In this document: positions 8,435-17,642 of the stretch, piece after piece
How the letters are laid out: every line of letters starts with the position of its first letter
Position numbering within the stretch: the first letter of the stretch is position 1
Assembly (NCBI GenBank): GCA_019449455.1
Contig: JAGRPO010000064.1
Span: forward strand, 1 to 63,733
DNA length: 63,733 nt
Source of the DNA: Betaproteobacteria bacterium
GTDB taxonomy: Bacteria > Pseudomonadota > Gammaproteobacteria > Burkholderiales > Usitatibacteraceae
Direction: 5' to 3'
Made by a program: the position numbers and the translations under genes
Notes under the pieces: model-generated
Database searches by the model: none
Told to the model about the DNA's origin: nothing
The model's input: only the letters and a program-made list of their open reading frames with translations

Positions 8435-10366
8435 ATGAAACGCGCATTCCGACCCCTGCTGAAGCCCCTCGCCCTCGCGCTCGCCTTCGCGGGAGCCGGG
8501 CCGGCGCTCGCCTTCCAGTTCAACATGGACAACGGGCTCGCCGGCAGCCTCGACACCACGCTGTCCTACGGGATTTCGGTTCGCGCCGGCTCGCGCGACC
8601 CGTCGCTCATCGGCATCGCCAACGGCGGCACCTCGCGCTCGGTGAACGAGGACGACGGCAACCTCAACTACGAGAAGAAGAAGGCGTTCGCGAATGTCGC
8701 CAAGGCGACAACCGACCTGGAGCTCAAATGGGGCCGCTTCGGCTTCTTCGGGCGCGGCACGGCCTTCTACGACTTCGAGAACGCCGACAACGACAAGCTC
8801 GGCCCGACGGCCAAGGACCGCGTCGGCAAGAACGTCCAGGGCCTCGACGGCTTCGTGAGCGCCGCCTTCGAGCCGATGGGCAAGAACCTGCGCCTGCGCG
8901 CCGGCCGGCAGGTGATCAGCTGGGGCGAGAGCACCTTCATCCCCAACGGAATCAACGCCATCAACCCGGTGGACCTCTCCAAGCTGCGCATTCCCGGCTC
9001 CGAAATCAAGGAGGCGTTCCTGCCGACCGCGGGCCTGTGGGCGAACCTCGAGCTCACGAAGGACGCGAGCCTCGAGGGCTTCTACCTCACGAACCACGAC
9101 AAGATCCGCATCGATCCGCGCGGCACCTACTTCTCGAACAACGATTTCGCCTCCGACGACGCGACCCGCGTCATCCTGTCGTTCGGGCGCCGCCGCGACC
9201 AGCACACCCCGGCTTCCAACCCCGTGCCGCCGGTGATCCCGACGCTGGGCCCGGCCGCCGGTGCGCTCTACGGACCGTTCGACCCTGCCGCCTCGGTCTG
9301 GGCGCCGCGCGCCGCCGACCGCGATCCGAGCGACGACGGCCAGTGGGGCCTCGCGCTGCGCTACCTCGCGAGCGGGCTCAACAACACCGAGTTCGGGCTG
9401 TACTACATGAACTACCACAGCCGGATCCCGCTCTTCTCGGGCATCAAGGGCACGCCTTCGTCGGCCCTCACCGGCGGGCCGCTCATCGCGCCGATCTGCG
9501 CCACGGCGGCGCTGCGCGCGCTCTGCCACTCGGGCACCGCGAACTACTTCGCTGAGTTCCCGGAGGACATCCGCCTCTTCGGCGTGAGCTTCAACACGGC
9601 CGGCCCGGCGGGCATCGCGCTTCAGGGTGAATACTCCTATCGCTCCAACCTGCCCGTGCAGTACTCGACACCGGAGCTGCTGCTGGCCTCGCTGGGCCTG
9701 CCCAACACCATCACGGGGTTCACGCAGATTCCCGGGGCGCCGATCGGCGCGACGGCCGCCGCGCTGGTTCCGGACGGCACCTACATGCAGGGCTACCGGC
9801 GCCTCAAGGCGAGCCAGTTCCAGATGACGGGCACCAAGAGCGAGCCCAACGTCCTGGGCGCCGACCAGCTCATCCTCCTCGGCGAGGCGGGCGTCACCTA
9901 CTTCCACAACCTGCCGACCGACGTGAAGTTCAACGGCCCGGCCAACTACCTGCCCGTCACCGCGTTCGGGGCCGTGCTGTCGAGCGCCTTCTCCGTGCAG
10001 AAGGAGGGCTTCCTCACCAGCGTGTCCTGGGGCTACCGGCTGGTCGGCCGCCTCGAGTACAGCAATGCCCTGCTCGGCGGAAACGTCGCGCCGCGCGTCG
10101 CGTTCTCGCACGACGTGAGGGGCGTGGGACCGAGCTTCAACCATGGCACCAAGTCGATTTCCGTCGGCACCAGCTGGGACTACCAGCGCAAGTGGCTGGT
10201 GGACGCGCAGTACACCGGCTACTTCGGCGGGCGCACCTACTGCGGCACGGACGTGCCGCCGGCCGGCAGCGCGGTCACGCCGGGCCAGAGCGCGTCCTTC
10301 TGCTCCAACGCCAACCCCCTCAAGGATCGCGACTTCTATTCGGTCAGCGTGAGCTACTCGTTCTGA
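8435..10366 (+). CDS. DUF1302 outer-membrane beta-barrel protein
   Basis: A 643-residue exported protein. The signal peptide is about residues 1-26 (PALA before FQF). The mature part is rich in alternating polar/aromatic strands, has NQxWGE-like segments such as RQVISWGESTF, and ends in SYSF, the terminal phenylalanine signature of barrels assembled by BamA. DUF1302 proteins are nearly always paired with DUF1329, as here. The 184-base leader separating it from the acylase gene contains AGGAGA next to the ATG and no convincing terminator. A role as an outer-membrane channel for hydrophobic compounds is inferred from the neighbours; it is not an established activity. Confidence 0.85.
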   Translation: MKRAFRPLLKPLALALAFAGAGPALAFQFNMDNGLAGSLDTTLSYGISVRAGSRDPSLIGIANGGTSRSVNEDDGNLNYEKKKAFANVAKATTDLELKWGRFGFFGRGTAFYDFENADNDKLGPTAKDRVGKNVQGLDGFVSAAFEPMGKNLRLRAGRQVISWGESTFIPNGINAINPVDLSKLRIPGSEIKEAFLPTAGLWANLELTKDASLEGFYLTNHDKIRIDPRGTYFSNNDFASDDATRVILSFGRRRDQHTPASNPVPPVIPTLGPAAGALYGPFDPAASVWAPRAADRDPSDDGQWGLALRYLASGLNNTEFGLYYMNYHSRIPLFSGIKGTPSSALTGGPLIAPICATAALRALCHSGTANYFAEFPEDIRLFGVSFNTAGPAGIALQGEYSYRSNLPVQYSTPELLLASLGLPNTITGFTQIPGAPIGATAAALVPDGTYMQGYRRLKASQFQMTGTKSEPNVLGADQLILLGEAGVTYFHNLPTDVKFNGPANYLPVTAFGAVLSSAFSVQKEGFLTSVSWGYRLVGRLEYSNALLGGNVAPRVAFSHDVRGVGPSFNHGTKSISVGTSWDYQRKWLVDAQYTGYFGGRTYCGTDVPPAGSAVTPGQSASFCSNANPLKDRDFYSVSVSYSF

Positions 10367-10375
10367 CGGCGATGC

Positions 10376-10398
10376 GGGAGCGCCCTCGCGGCGCTCCC
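10376..10398 (+). repeat. Intercistronic hairpin between DUF1302 and DUF1329 genes
   Basis: Perfect 9-base arms GGGAGCGCC (376-384 of this kilobase) and GGCGCTCCC (390-398) enclose a 5-base loop. There is no T-run, so it is more likely to stabilise the upstream transcript end or set relative expression than to terminate transcription. The next gene starts 42 bases later. Confidence 0.5.
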
Positions 10399-10440
10399 TT
10401 CGCCCGCCCCCAAAAAAGAAACCACCGGAGGAGATTCACC

Positions 10441-11805
10441 ATGTTCGCCATCTCGAAGAAGGCCGCGGCGCTGCTCGCCGTGGGCGCGTGCTTCGCCATT
10501 CCCGCCGCCGCCGAGCTCGGCGCCGCCGACATCGCGAAGCTCGGCACGACCCTCACCCCGATGGGTGCCGAAAAGGCCGGCAACGCCGCCGGCACGATCC
10601 CCGCGTGGGACGGCGGCATCACCAGGCCGGTGGCGGGCTACAAGGCGGGCGGGCAGTACCCGGATCCGTTCCCCGCCGACAGGCCGCTCTTCACGATCGA
10701 CGGCAAGAGCGCGGACAAGTACAAGGACCAGCTCACGCCCGGCCAGATGGCGATGCTGAAGAAGTATCCCGACTACAAGATGGTCGTGTACCCGACGCGC
10801 CGCAGCGCGTCCTTCCCGGCCTGCCACTACAACGAGACGAAGGACTGCGCCGCGAAGGCGAAGCTCGCCCCCGGCGGCAACGGCGTCGTCGGCTGCACGG
10901 GCGGCATCCCCTTCCCGATCCCGAAGGACGGCAACGAGGCCATCTGGAATTCCACGCTGCGCTATCGCGGCGACACCTTCGCGCAGAACTGGGCGCAGGC
11001 TGCCGTCACGCGGACCGGCGACTACGCGATGGTGCGGTTCGAGTACGAGTACGACTTCCAGTACGGCAACTGCTCCAAGCCGGTGGCGCAGCGCGAGAAC
11101 AACAAGATCCTCAATTACCTGCAGGTCACCACCGCGCCCGCCCGCCTCGCGGGCCAGATCCTGCTCGTGCACGAGACCGTCGACCAGGCGAAGGAGCCGC
11201 GCTCGGCGTGGACCTACAACCCCGGCCAGCGCCGCGTGCGCCTCGCGCCCAACGTCGCCTACGACAACCCCGGCACCGCGGCCGACGGCCTGCGCACCAA
11301 CGACGACTTCGGCATGTTCAACGGCGCCACCGACCGCTACAACTGGCGGCTCGTCGGCAAGAAGGAGATGTACATGCCGTACAACTCCAACCGCATGACG
11401 GCGCCCAACCTCAAGTTCGCCGACGTGCTCAAGCCCGGCCACCTGAACCAGGATCTCGCCCGCTACGAGCTGCACCGCGTGTGGGTGGTCGATGCCACGC
11501 TCAAGTCGGGCACGAGCCACATCTACGCCAGGCGCACGTTCTTCCTCGACGAGGACAGCTGGGCGGTGCTCGCCACCGACAAGTACGACGGGCGCGGCGA
11601 GCTGTGGCGCTTCTCCGAGCAGCACAACGAGAACTGGTACAACGTGCCGATGTTCTTCGGCACCATCGAAGTGCACAACGACCTCCAGTCGGGGCGCTAC
11701 ATCGCGATGGGCCTGAGGAACGAGGAGACCAAGATCTACGCGCCGATCAAGCGAAGCGGCGCGGACTACAGCCCGAACAGCCTGCGCACGCTGGGCACGC
11801 GGTAG
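10441..11805 (+). CDS. DUF1329 periplasmic/outer-membrane lipid-handling protein
   Basis: A 454-residue exported protein with a signal peptide ending near IPAAAE. The mature start contains LGTTLTPMGAEKAGNA followed by IPAWDGG, the usual opening of DUF1329 proteins. The length is typical. This family is annotated as LolB/LolA-like outer-membrane lipoprotein-sorting proteins because of fold similarity, but I see no lipobox here. The start at 10441 is set by GGAGGAG nine bases upstream. It is followed by a strong terminator-like hairpin, so it may end the transcript begun at the DUF1302 gene or earlier. Transport of hydrophobic molecules through the periplasm is an inference. Confidence 0.85.
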   Translation: MFAISKKAAALLAVGACFAIPAAAELGAADIAKLGTTLTPMGAEKAGNAAGTIPAWDGGITRPVAGYKAGGQYPDPFPADRPLFTIDGKSADKYKDQLTPGQMAMLKKYPDYKMVVYPTRRSASFPACHYNETKDCAAKAKLAPGGNGVVGCTGGIPFPIPKDGNEAIWNSTLRYRGDTFAQNWAQAAVTRTGDYAMVRFEYEYDFQYGNCSKPVAQRENNKILNYLQVTTAPARLAGQILLVHETVDQAKEPRSAWTYNPGQRRVRLAPNVAYDNPGTAADGLRTNDDFGMFNGATDRYNWRLVGKKEMYMPYNSNRMTAPNLKFADVLKPGHLNQDLARYELHRVWVVDATLKSGTSHIYARRTFFLDEDSWAVLATDKYDGRGELWRFSEQHNENWYNVPMFFGTIEVHNDLQSGRYIAMGLRNEETKIYAPIKRSGADYSPNSLRTLGTR

Positions 11806-11830
11806 TGCCCGGCCCGGCCACCGGCCGACA

Positions 11831-11880
11831 GGGGGCAGTTTCGCGCGCTCGTGCGCGCCGGGACTGCCCCCTTGTCTTTT
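11831..11880 (+). terminator. Rho-independent terminator after DUF1329 gene
   Basis: GGGGGCAGT (11831-11839) pairs with ACTGCCCCC (11863-11871); an inner GCGCGC/GCGCGC stem caps it, and TTGTCTTTT follows. Readthrough into the YCF48 gene about 40 bases later is possible. Confidence 0.75.
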
Positions 11881-11919
11881 CGCGCGGCGGCCCGTTCCTC
11901 GACCATGGGGGAGAAGGAA

Positions 11920-12885
11920 ATGATTAAGACCAGGGCCGCCGAGGCGCTTGCCGTGGCGGGTCTCCTGCTCGTCGCGGCGCCTTCGCGGGCGGCGGACATC
12001 CTGCCCGAGACCGGGCCGCTGCCGAAGGTCACGATGGAGCGCCTGCTCCTCGTCGACGCCACGCACCGGGGCAGCCGGGTGGTCGCCGTGGGCGACCGCG
12101 GTTACGTCGTCCTGTCGGACGACAACGGCAAATCCTGGCGGCGCGCAAAGTCCCCCGCCGCGCCGCTGCTCACCGCCGTCACGTTCCTCGACGCGAAGTA
12201 CGGCTGGGCGGTCGGCCACGACTCGGTGATCATCGCCTCCGAGGACGGGGGCGAGACCTGGGTGCAGCAATTTTCCGCGCCCGCCGAGCAGCGCCCGCTC
12301 CTCGACGTGCACTTCGTCGACCGCAACCGCGGCTTCGCGATCGGCGCCTACGGGGCCTTCTACGAGACGAGCGACGGCGGCAAGAGCTGGAACGCGCGCA
12401 AGGTGATCGAGGACGACAAGCACCTCAACGCCTTCGTGAGCCTGCCGGAGGGCCGGCTGGTGATCCTCGGGGAGGCGGGGACCATCCTCCTGTCCCCCGA
12501 CTCCGGCAAGACCTGGTCGGCGGTGTCGTCGCCGTACAAGGGTTCGCTATTCGGCGGCGTCGTCGCCGACGACGGCGCGGTGGTCGCCTTCGGGCTGCGC
12601 GGTCGCATCTTCCGCTCGACCGATGCCGGAAAGACCTGGAAGGCCGTCGACAACGCCTCGGTCGCCACGCTCATGGGCGGCTCCAGGCTGCCCGACGGCG
12701 CGCTCGTGATCGCGGGGGCGGGCGGCACGGTCCTCGTCTCGCGCGACAACGGGCAGTCCTTCGTGCCGCTCGCCACCGGAAGCACCAAGGCCTTCTCGAA
12801 GGCGGTGCTGGGTCCGCCCAACGCGGTGATCCTCATCGGCGAGACGGGCGCGCGCGAAGCGGCGCTTCCGATCCGCAAGCGGTAG
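11920..12885 (+). CDS. YCF48/BNR-repeat periplasmic beta-propeller protein
   Basis: A 321-residue exported protein with a signal peptide of roughly 24 residues ending SRAA. It carries six evenly spaced Asp-box repeats of the form S-x-D-x-G-x-S/T-W/F: SDDNGKSW, SEDGGETW, TSDGGKSW, SPDSGKTW, STDAGKTW and SRDNGQSF. This is the sialidase-like propeller layout shared with the photosystem II assembly factor YCF48. It is not expected to be an enzyme; it may scaffold the downstream permease. I chose the ATG at 11920 because GGGGAGAAGG lies just upstream; an in-frame ATG at 11905 would overlap that site. The next gene starts 9 bases after the stop. Confidence 0.82.
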   Translation: MIKTRAAEALAVAGLLLVAAPSRAADILPETGPLPKVTMERLLLVDATHRGSRVVAVGDRGYVVLSDDNGKSWRRAKSPAAPLLTAVTFLDAKYGWAVGHDSVIIASEDGGETWVQQFSAPAEQRPLLDVHFVDRNRGFAIGAYGAFYETSDGGKSWNARKVIEDDKHLNAFVSLPEGRLVILGEAGTILLSPDSGKTWSAVSSPYKGSLFGGVVADDGAVVAFGLRGRIFRSTDAGKTWKAVDNASVATLMGGSRLPDGALVIAGAGGTVLVSRDNGQSFVPLATGSTKAFSKAVLGPPNAVILIGETGAREAALPIRKR

Positions 12886-12894
12886 GTGCAAGCC

Positions 12895-15231
12895 ATGAAT
12901 CTCGACGCGCTGATCCAGGCCGTATCCAACTTCGTCTTCGGCCGGCGCCGGGTCCTCCTGGTCGTCTTCGGCCTCCTCACCCTGCTTTTCGCGGCATCGG
13001 CCTCGCGCCTGACCGTCGACGCGGGCTTCAGCAAGATGGTGCCGCTCAAGCACCCGTACATGCAGGTCTACCGCGACTACGAGAAGGTCTTCGGGGGCGC
13101 CAACCGCGTGGCGATCGCCCTCGTGCAGAAAGACGGGGACATCTTCAACAAGGAGTACATGGGGAAGCTGAAGGCCCTCACCGACGACGTGTTCCTGCTG
13201 AACGGCGTCGACCGGCCCTCGGTGAAGTCGCTCTTCACGCCCAACACGCGCTTCATCGAGGTGATCGAGGAGGGCTTCTCGGGCGGAAACGTCATCCCGG
13301 CCACCTTCCAGGGCACCGACGCCGACCTGAAGCAGGTGCGCACGAACGTGCAGAAGTCGAGCGAGATCGGCCGCACCGTGGCGACGGATTTCACGGGCGC
13401 CCTCGTCGTGGCCGGGCTCCTCGAGATCGACCCGCAGACCGGCAAGCGCCTGAACTACTTCGAGGTGTCCGCGAAGCTCGAGGAGCTGCGCGCGAAGTTC
13501 GAGGGCCCCGGGCACTCGGTGCACATCATCGGCTTCGCCAAGGCGGTGGGCGACATACGCGACGGCGCGCGCGGCGTGCTGATCTTCTTCGGCGTGGCCT
13601 TCGTGATCACCGCCGGGCTCATGCTGTTCTTCGTGAAGGACCTGAGGCTCACGGGCGTGGCCCTCGGCGTGGCGATGATGCCCGTGCTGTGGCTGCTGGG
13701 GACGCTGCCGATCCTCGGCTATGGCATCGACCCGCTGTCGATCCTCGTGCCGTTCCTCATCTTTTCCATCGGCGTGTCGCACGCGGTGCAGATGGTCAAG
13801 ACGTGGGAGCGCGAGGCCGTCGCGGGCACCGACAGCCTCACCGCCGCGAAGCGCTCGTTCGCGAGGCTCTTCATCCCGGGCACCTTCGCGCTCCTCACCA
13901 ACGTTCTCGGTTTCGCGGTGATCATGCTGATCCCCATCGACATCGTGCGGGAGCTCGGCATCACCGCCTCGCTGGGCGTGGCGTGGATGATCGTGACCAA
14001 CAAGATGCTGCTGCCGATCCTGCTGTCCCACCTGCACATCTCGAAGGCCGCCGCGGCGAAGGACGCCTTCCAGGAAAGCCGCGTCGAGCGCGTCTGGGGC
14101 GCCGCATCGCGTTGCGTGGAGAAGCGGACGGCGACGGTGATCGTGGCGATCTCCGCGGTGGTCCTCGCGGCCGGCGTCGTCGGGGCGCACAAGCTGAAGG
14201 TGGGGGACTACGGCATCGGCGTGCCGGAGCTGCGCCCCGATTCGCGCTACAACACGGACAACGCGAAGATCATCGAGAAGTTCGCGATGGGCACCAACAC
14301 GCTGGGCGTGGTCGCCCAGACGAAGGGGGTGCAGGGCGCGTGCACCAACTACGAGCTCATGAGCGTCATCGAGAAGTTCGACTGGTTCATGCAGAACGCG
14401 CCCGGCACGCAGTCGGTGATCTCGCTGCCGGGGCTCGCGAGGACCGTGAACGCGGGCTTCAACGAAGGCAACCTCAAGTGGCGCCAGCTGCCGCGCGACC
14501 CGCAGGTGATGGCCCAGAGCGTCACCCCGATCGACACCGCCACGGGGCTCCTGAACCCGGACTGCAGCGCGATGCAGGTGCTCGTCTACACGACCGACCA
14601 GCAGGGCGAGACCATCGCCTCGCTCGTGGCCAACGTGAAGGGCTTCGCGGCGAGGAACAACTCCGACAAGCTCGAGTTCAAGCTCGCGACCGGGAACATG
14701 GGCGTGACGGCGGCCACCAACGAGGCGGTGGACGAGGCGCGCTGGGAGATGAACTTCGCCATCTTCGGCGCGCTGCTCGTGATGTGCATGATCACCTTCC
14801 GCAGCCTGCGGGCGACGCTGTGCATCCTCGTCCCGCTCGCCATCGTCTCGGTGCTGTGCGAGGCGCTGATGCCGCTGCTGGGAATCGGCCTCAAGGTCTC
14901 GACGCTGCCGGTGATCGCCCTCGGCGTGGGCGTGGGCGTGGACTACGGCATCTACCTCTACGACCGCATCGAGGTGCACCTCGAGGAAGGCAAGTCGCTC
15001 GCGACCGCGTTCTTCGAGGCGCTCAAGGAGCGCGGCACCGCCATGGTCTTCACGGCGGTGACGATGACGATCGGCGTCGGCACCTGGGCCATGTCGGCGC
15101 TCAAGTTCCAGGCCGACATGGGGGTTCTCCTCGCGTTCATGTTCTTCCTGAACATGCTGGGCGCGATCTTCCTGCTGCCGGCGCTGGCCGCGTTCCTGAT
15201 CAAGCCGCACAAGCCGGCGCAGCCGGCCTGA
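12895..15231 (+). CDS. MMPL/RND-family lipid transporter
   Basis: A 778-residue inner-membrane permease. It has the two-fold RND layout: one N-terminal helix, a large periplasmic loop, five or six helices (about residues 225-385), another long loop and a second set of helices (about 620-775). The hydrophobic cores VGVGVDYGIYLYDR and FLIFSIGVSHAVQMVK are the paired helix-4 segments of the MMPL/HpnN-type branch, which moves lipids rather than drugs. Eight hundred residues is short compared with AcrB-type pumps. No adaptor or TolC gene is adjacent; instead the periplasmic propeller and the DUF1329/DUF1302 genes precede it. An alternative GTG start at 12886 would add only three residues. Confidence 0.87.
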   Translation: MNLDALIQAVSNFVFGRRRVLLVVFGLLTLLFAASASRLTVDAGFSKMVPLKHPYMQVYRDYEKVFGGANRVAIALVQKDGDIFNKEYMGKLKALTDDVFLLNGVDRPSVKSLFTPNTRFIEVIEEGFSGGNVIPATFQGTDADLKQVRTNVQKSSEIGRTVATDFTGALVVAGLLEIDPQTGKRLNYFEVSAKLEELRAKFEGPGHSVHIIGFAKAVGDIRDGARGVLIFFGVAFVITAGLMLFFVKDLRLTGVALGVAMMPVLWLLGTLPILGYGIDPLSILVPFLIFSIGVSHAVQMVKTWEREAVAGTDSLTAAKRSFARLFIPGTFALLTNVLGFAVIMLIPIDIVRELGITASLGVAWMIVTNKMLLPILLSHLHISKAAAAKDAFQESRVERVWGAASRCVEKRTATVIVAISAVVLAAGVVGAHKLKVGDYGIGVPELRPDSRYNTDNAKIIEKFAMGTNTLGVVAQTKGVQGACTNYELMSVIEKFDWFMQNAPGTQSVISLPGLARTVNAGFNEGNLKWRQLPRDPQVMAQSVTPIDTATGLLNPDCSAMQVLVYTTDQQGETIASLVANVKGFAARNNSDKLEFKLATGNMGVTAATNEAVDEARWEMNFAIFGALLVMCMITFRSLRATLCILVPLAIVSVLCEALMPLLGIGLKVSTLPVIALGVGVGVDYGIYLYDRIEVHLEEGKSLATAFFEALKERGTAMVFTAVTMTIGVGTWAMSALKFQADMGVLLAFMFFLNMLGAIFLLPALAAFLIKPHKPAQPA

Positions 15232-15239
15232 GCGCCGGC

Positions 15240-15623
15240 ATGCGCGATCCGGCGCGATTGCTCGTCGTCGCGGGCGCGCTCGTCCTCGCCGCCGGCGTGG
15301 CGCTGGGCGCCGTCGGGGCCCATGCGGCCCGGTCGGCGCCGCACCCCGAGGCCGCGCGGCTGCTCCAGACGGCGGTGCTCTACCAGCTCGTCCACGGGAT
15401 CGCGCTCGTCCTCGCGGGGATCCTGGCCCGCTTCGGGTGGACGCGATGGCTGGCACTCTCGGGCGCCGCGTTCGCCGCTGGCATCGCCTTCTTTTGCGGC
15501 TCCCTCTACTGGCTCGCGTTCACCGGCGCTTCGGCCGGAATCCTCGCCCCGGCCGGCGGAATCGCGTTCATCGCGGGCTGGATCCTCCTCGCCGCGCACG
15601 CCCTGGCCGCGGAACCCCGCTAG
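15240..15623 (+). CDS. DUF423 (YgdD-type) small membrane protein
   Basis: A 127-residue protein with about four transmembrane helices. The glycine/alanine pattern AGVALGAVGAHAAR near the N terminus and LYQLVHGIALVLAG in the second helix match DUF423. Function is unknown. It starts eight bases after the MMPL gene and is probably co-transcribed. Its TAG stop at 15621-15623 overlaps the TAG stop of the convergent MOSC gene in a shared CTAG. Confidence 0.85.
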   Translation: MRDPARLLVVAGALVLAAGVALGAVGAHAARSAPHPEAARLLQTAVLYQLVHGIALVLAGILARFGWTRWLALSGAAFAAGIAFFCGSLYWLAFTGASAGILAPAGGIAFIAGWILLAAHALAAEPR

Positions 15624-16420
15624 TCCGGCCTCACCGCGTCGCCCACGCGGATTTCCCCGGTGCGCACGGTGACGGCGTTCATGCCGAAGCGCGCGCCGAA
15701 CTCCGGGCTGTCGCGCCAGACGGCCAGCGTGGCGAGCGGCTCCGGCCCCGTCACCTCTCCCGTGGACTGGTCGGTGGTCGTGACCTGGCAGCGCCCGCAG
15801 GGCTTCGCCATGCGCAGCGTCGCGGCGCCCGCGGTGAACTCTCCCCATCCGTCCTCCGCGAAGGGGAGGGCGCCCCTCACGACGATGTTGGGGCGGAACC
15901 GGTTCATGGGCACCGGATGCGCGAGGCGGGCGTTGAGCGCCGCGAGGGACTCCTCGGAAACCACGAGGTAGGCGTAGCCGTCGGCGAAGCTCACCAGCCG
16001 GTCGGGCCCGGCGTGGCGCGGGTTGGAGTGGCGCGCGGTCGAATCGGGCATGTAGGCGAGCCGGCAAGGCCGTTCCAGCGCCGCCGAAAGCCAGCGGTCG
16101 GCCTCGGGCGAGGGCGCGATGGCCCGGCACCGGGCGTCCCATACCTGGACTTCCATCGGCTCGCCGGCGGCAGGCTCGAGCGGCAGCGCGATCTCGCCCG
16201 CGTCCGGTGCGGCGAGGAGAAGCTCGCGGCCCGCGATCTCGGTCCAGACCGTGGCCATGCGCGGGTACTCGCGCTGCGAGAGAAAACCGCCCGCGGGATC
16301 GACGACCATGAAGCGCCGGTCGTGGGCGAGGCCGCGGCCGGTGGCGATGGCGGCATCGACGCAGACGCCCTTGAGTCCCTTCACGGGGTACACGTTCAGT
16401 TGCGACACGACAAGGCTCAT
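15620..16420 (-). CDS. MOSC-domain protein with N-terminal beta barrel (YcbX-like)
   Basis: A 266-residue cytosolic protein. The start LNVYPVKGLKG and the following HDRRFMVVD are typical of the MOSC_N beta-barrel domain, and MNRFRPNIVVRGALPFAEDGW with MAKPCGRCQVTTTDQ is the MOSC core holding the conserved cysteine (C-G-R-C). Family members act with the molybdenum cofactor, for example reducing N-hydroxylated compounds or transferring sulfur. Unlike E. coli YcbX it has no C-terminal ferredoxin domain. The ATG at 16420 is chosen because upstream in-frame starts add residues unlike the family. It stands alone, divergent from the SPFH gene. Confidence 0.85.
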   Translation of the reverse strand: MSLVVSQLNVYPVKGLKGVCVDAAIATGRGLAHDRRFMVVDPAGGFLSQREYPRMATVWTEIAGRELLLAAPDAGEIALPLEPAAGEPMEVQVWDARCRAIAPSPEADRWLSAALERPCRLAYMPDSTARHSNPRHAGPDRLVSFADGYAYLVVSEESLAALNARLAHPVPMNRFRPNIVVRGALPFAEDGWGEFTAGAATLRMAKPCGRCQVTTTDQSTGEVTGPEPLATLAVWRDSPEFGARFGMNAVTVRTGEIRVGDAVRPD

Positions 16421-16514
16421 GGCAATCGGGATTGAATCGGATGGGGATCGGGGGTACTTTACCCGTCCCGGCCGGGGGAGTCCGGCAGCCTTCCATTCCT
16501 CAAGAGGGGACGCC

Positions 16515-17639
16515 ATGGCTCTGTGGGACAAGTTGATGGGCGAACTGGTCGACATCGTCGAGTGGCTCGACGACTCGAACAACACGCTCGCCTACCGCTT
16601 CGAGCGCTACCAGAACGAGATCAAGTACGGCGCGAAGCTCGTGGTCCGCGAGGGCCAGGTGGCGGCGTTCATCAACGAGGGCAAGCTCGCCGACGTGTTC
16701 AAGCCCGGCACCTACGAGCTCACCACGCAGAACCTGCCGATACTGGCCACGCTCAAGGGCTGGAAGTACGGCTTCAACAGCCCGTTCAAGGCGGAGGTCT
16801 ACTTCTGCTCGACGCGCAAGTTCACCGACCTCAAGTGGGGCACGCCGGGCCCGGCGATGATGCGCGACAAGGATTTCGGCGTCGTTCGCGCCACCGCCTT
16901 CGGCATCTACGCCATCCGGGTGAAGGACGCGGGCCTCTTCGTGAGGGACCTCGTCGGCACCGATAACCGCTTCACCACCGACGAGATCCAGGAGAACCTG
17001 CGCGGCAAGATCGGGCTGCGCATCAAGGAGGTGATGCCGGAGCTGGGCATCCCGGTGATCGATCTCGAGGCCAAGGTCACGGAGCTGGGCACGCGCCTGC
17101 GCGATCGCCTGTCGCCCGACTTCGAGGGCATGGGCATCGAACTCGTCGAGGTGCAGGTTCAGGACATCGGCCTGCCCGAGGAGGTCGAGAAGGCGATCGA
17201 CAAGCGCGGTGCCATGGCCGCCATCGGCAACCTGCAGGCCTACACCCAGTACGAGACGGCCTCCGCCATCCGCGACGCGGCCAACAACCCGGGAGGCGCC
17301 GCGGGTGCGGCCGTCGGCATCGGGGCCGGCGTGGCGATGGGCGCGCAGATGATCAATGCGATGGGGGGCGCGGCCGGCCTGGGCGGAGGCGCGCCCGCCG
17401 CCGGCGCGGCAGCTCCCCCGCCGATTCCCGGTGCCGTCGCCTTTCACGTCGCCGTGGGCGGCCAGCAGGCCGGACCGTTCGACCTGGCCGCCCTCCAGCG
17501 GCAGGCGGCGAGCGGGAGCCTCACGCGGTCCTCTCTCGTGTGGAAGGCGGGGATGGCCCAGTGGGCCAAGGCGGGCGAGGTGCCGGAACTGGCGCCGCTC
17601 TTCGCCGGCGTGCCGCCGCCCGTCCCGCCCGCCTCCTAG
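16515..17639 (+). CDS. SPFH-domain protein with C-terminal GYF_2 domain (YdjI-like)
   Basis: A 374-residue protein. Residues about 25-230 form an SPFH/Band 7 domain of the YdjI or virion-core-like subgroup, which lacks the N-terminal membrane anchor of flotillins. A Gly/Ala-rich hydrophobic linker lies at about 255-300 (GAGVAMGAQMINAMGGAAG), and the C terminus has a GYF_2/DUF4339 domain (FHVAVGGQQAGPFDLAALQ, ending MAQWAKAGEVPEL). SPFH proteins assemble into oligomers at membranes. The zinc-ribbon gene follows by three bases, so the products probably work together. GAGGGGA precedes the ATG. Biological role unknown. Confidence 0.85.
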   Translation: MALWDKLMGELVDIVEWLDDSNNTLAYRFERYQNEIKYGAKLVVREGQVAAFINEGKLADVFKPGTYELTTQNLPILATLKGWKYGFNSPFKAEVYFCSTRKFTDLKWGTPGPAMMRDKDFGVVRATAFGIYAIRVKDAGLFVRDLVGTDNRFTTDEIQENLRGKIGLRIKEVMPELGIPVIDLEAKVTELGTRLRDRLSPDFEGMGIELVEVQVQDIGLPEEVEKAIDKRGAMAAIGNLQAYTQYETASAIRDAANNPGGAAGAAVGIGAGVAMGAQMINAMGGAAGLGGGAPAAGAAAPPPIPGAVAFHVAVGGQQAGPFDLAALQRQAASGSLTRSSLVWKAGMAQWAKAGEVPELAPLFAGVPPPVPPAS

Positions 17640-17642
17640 GCG

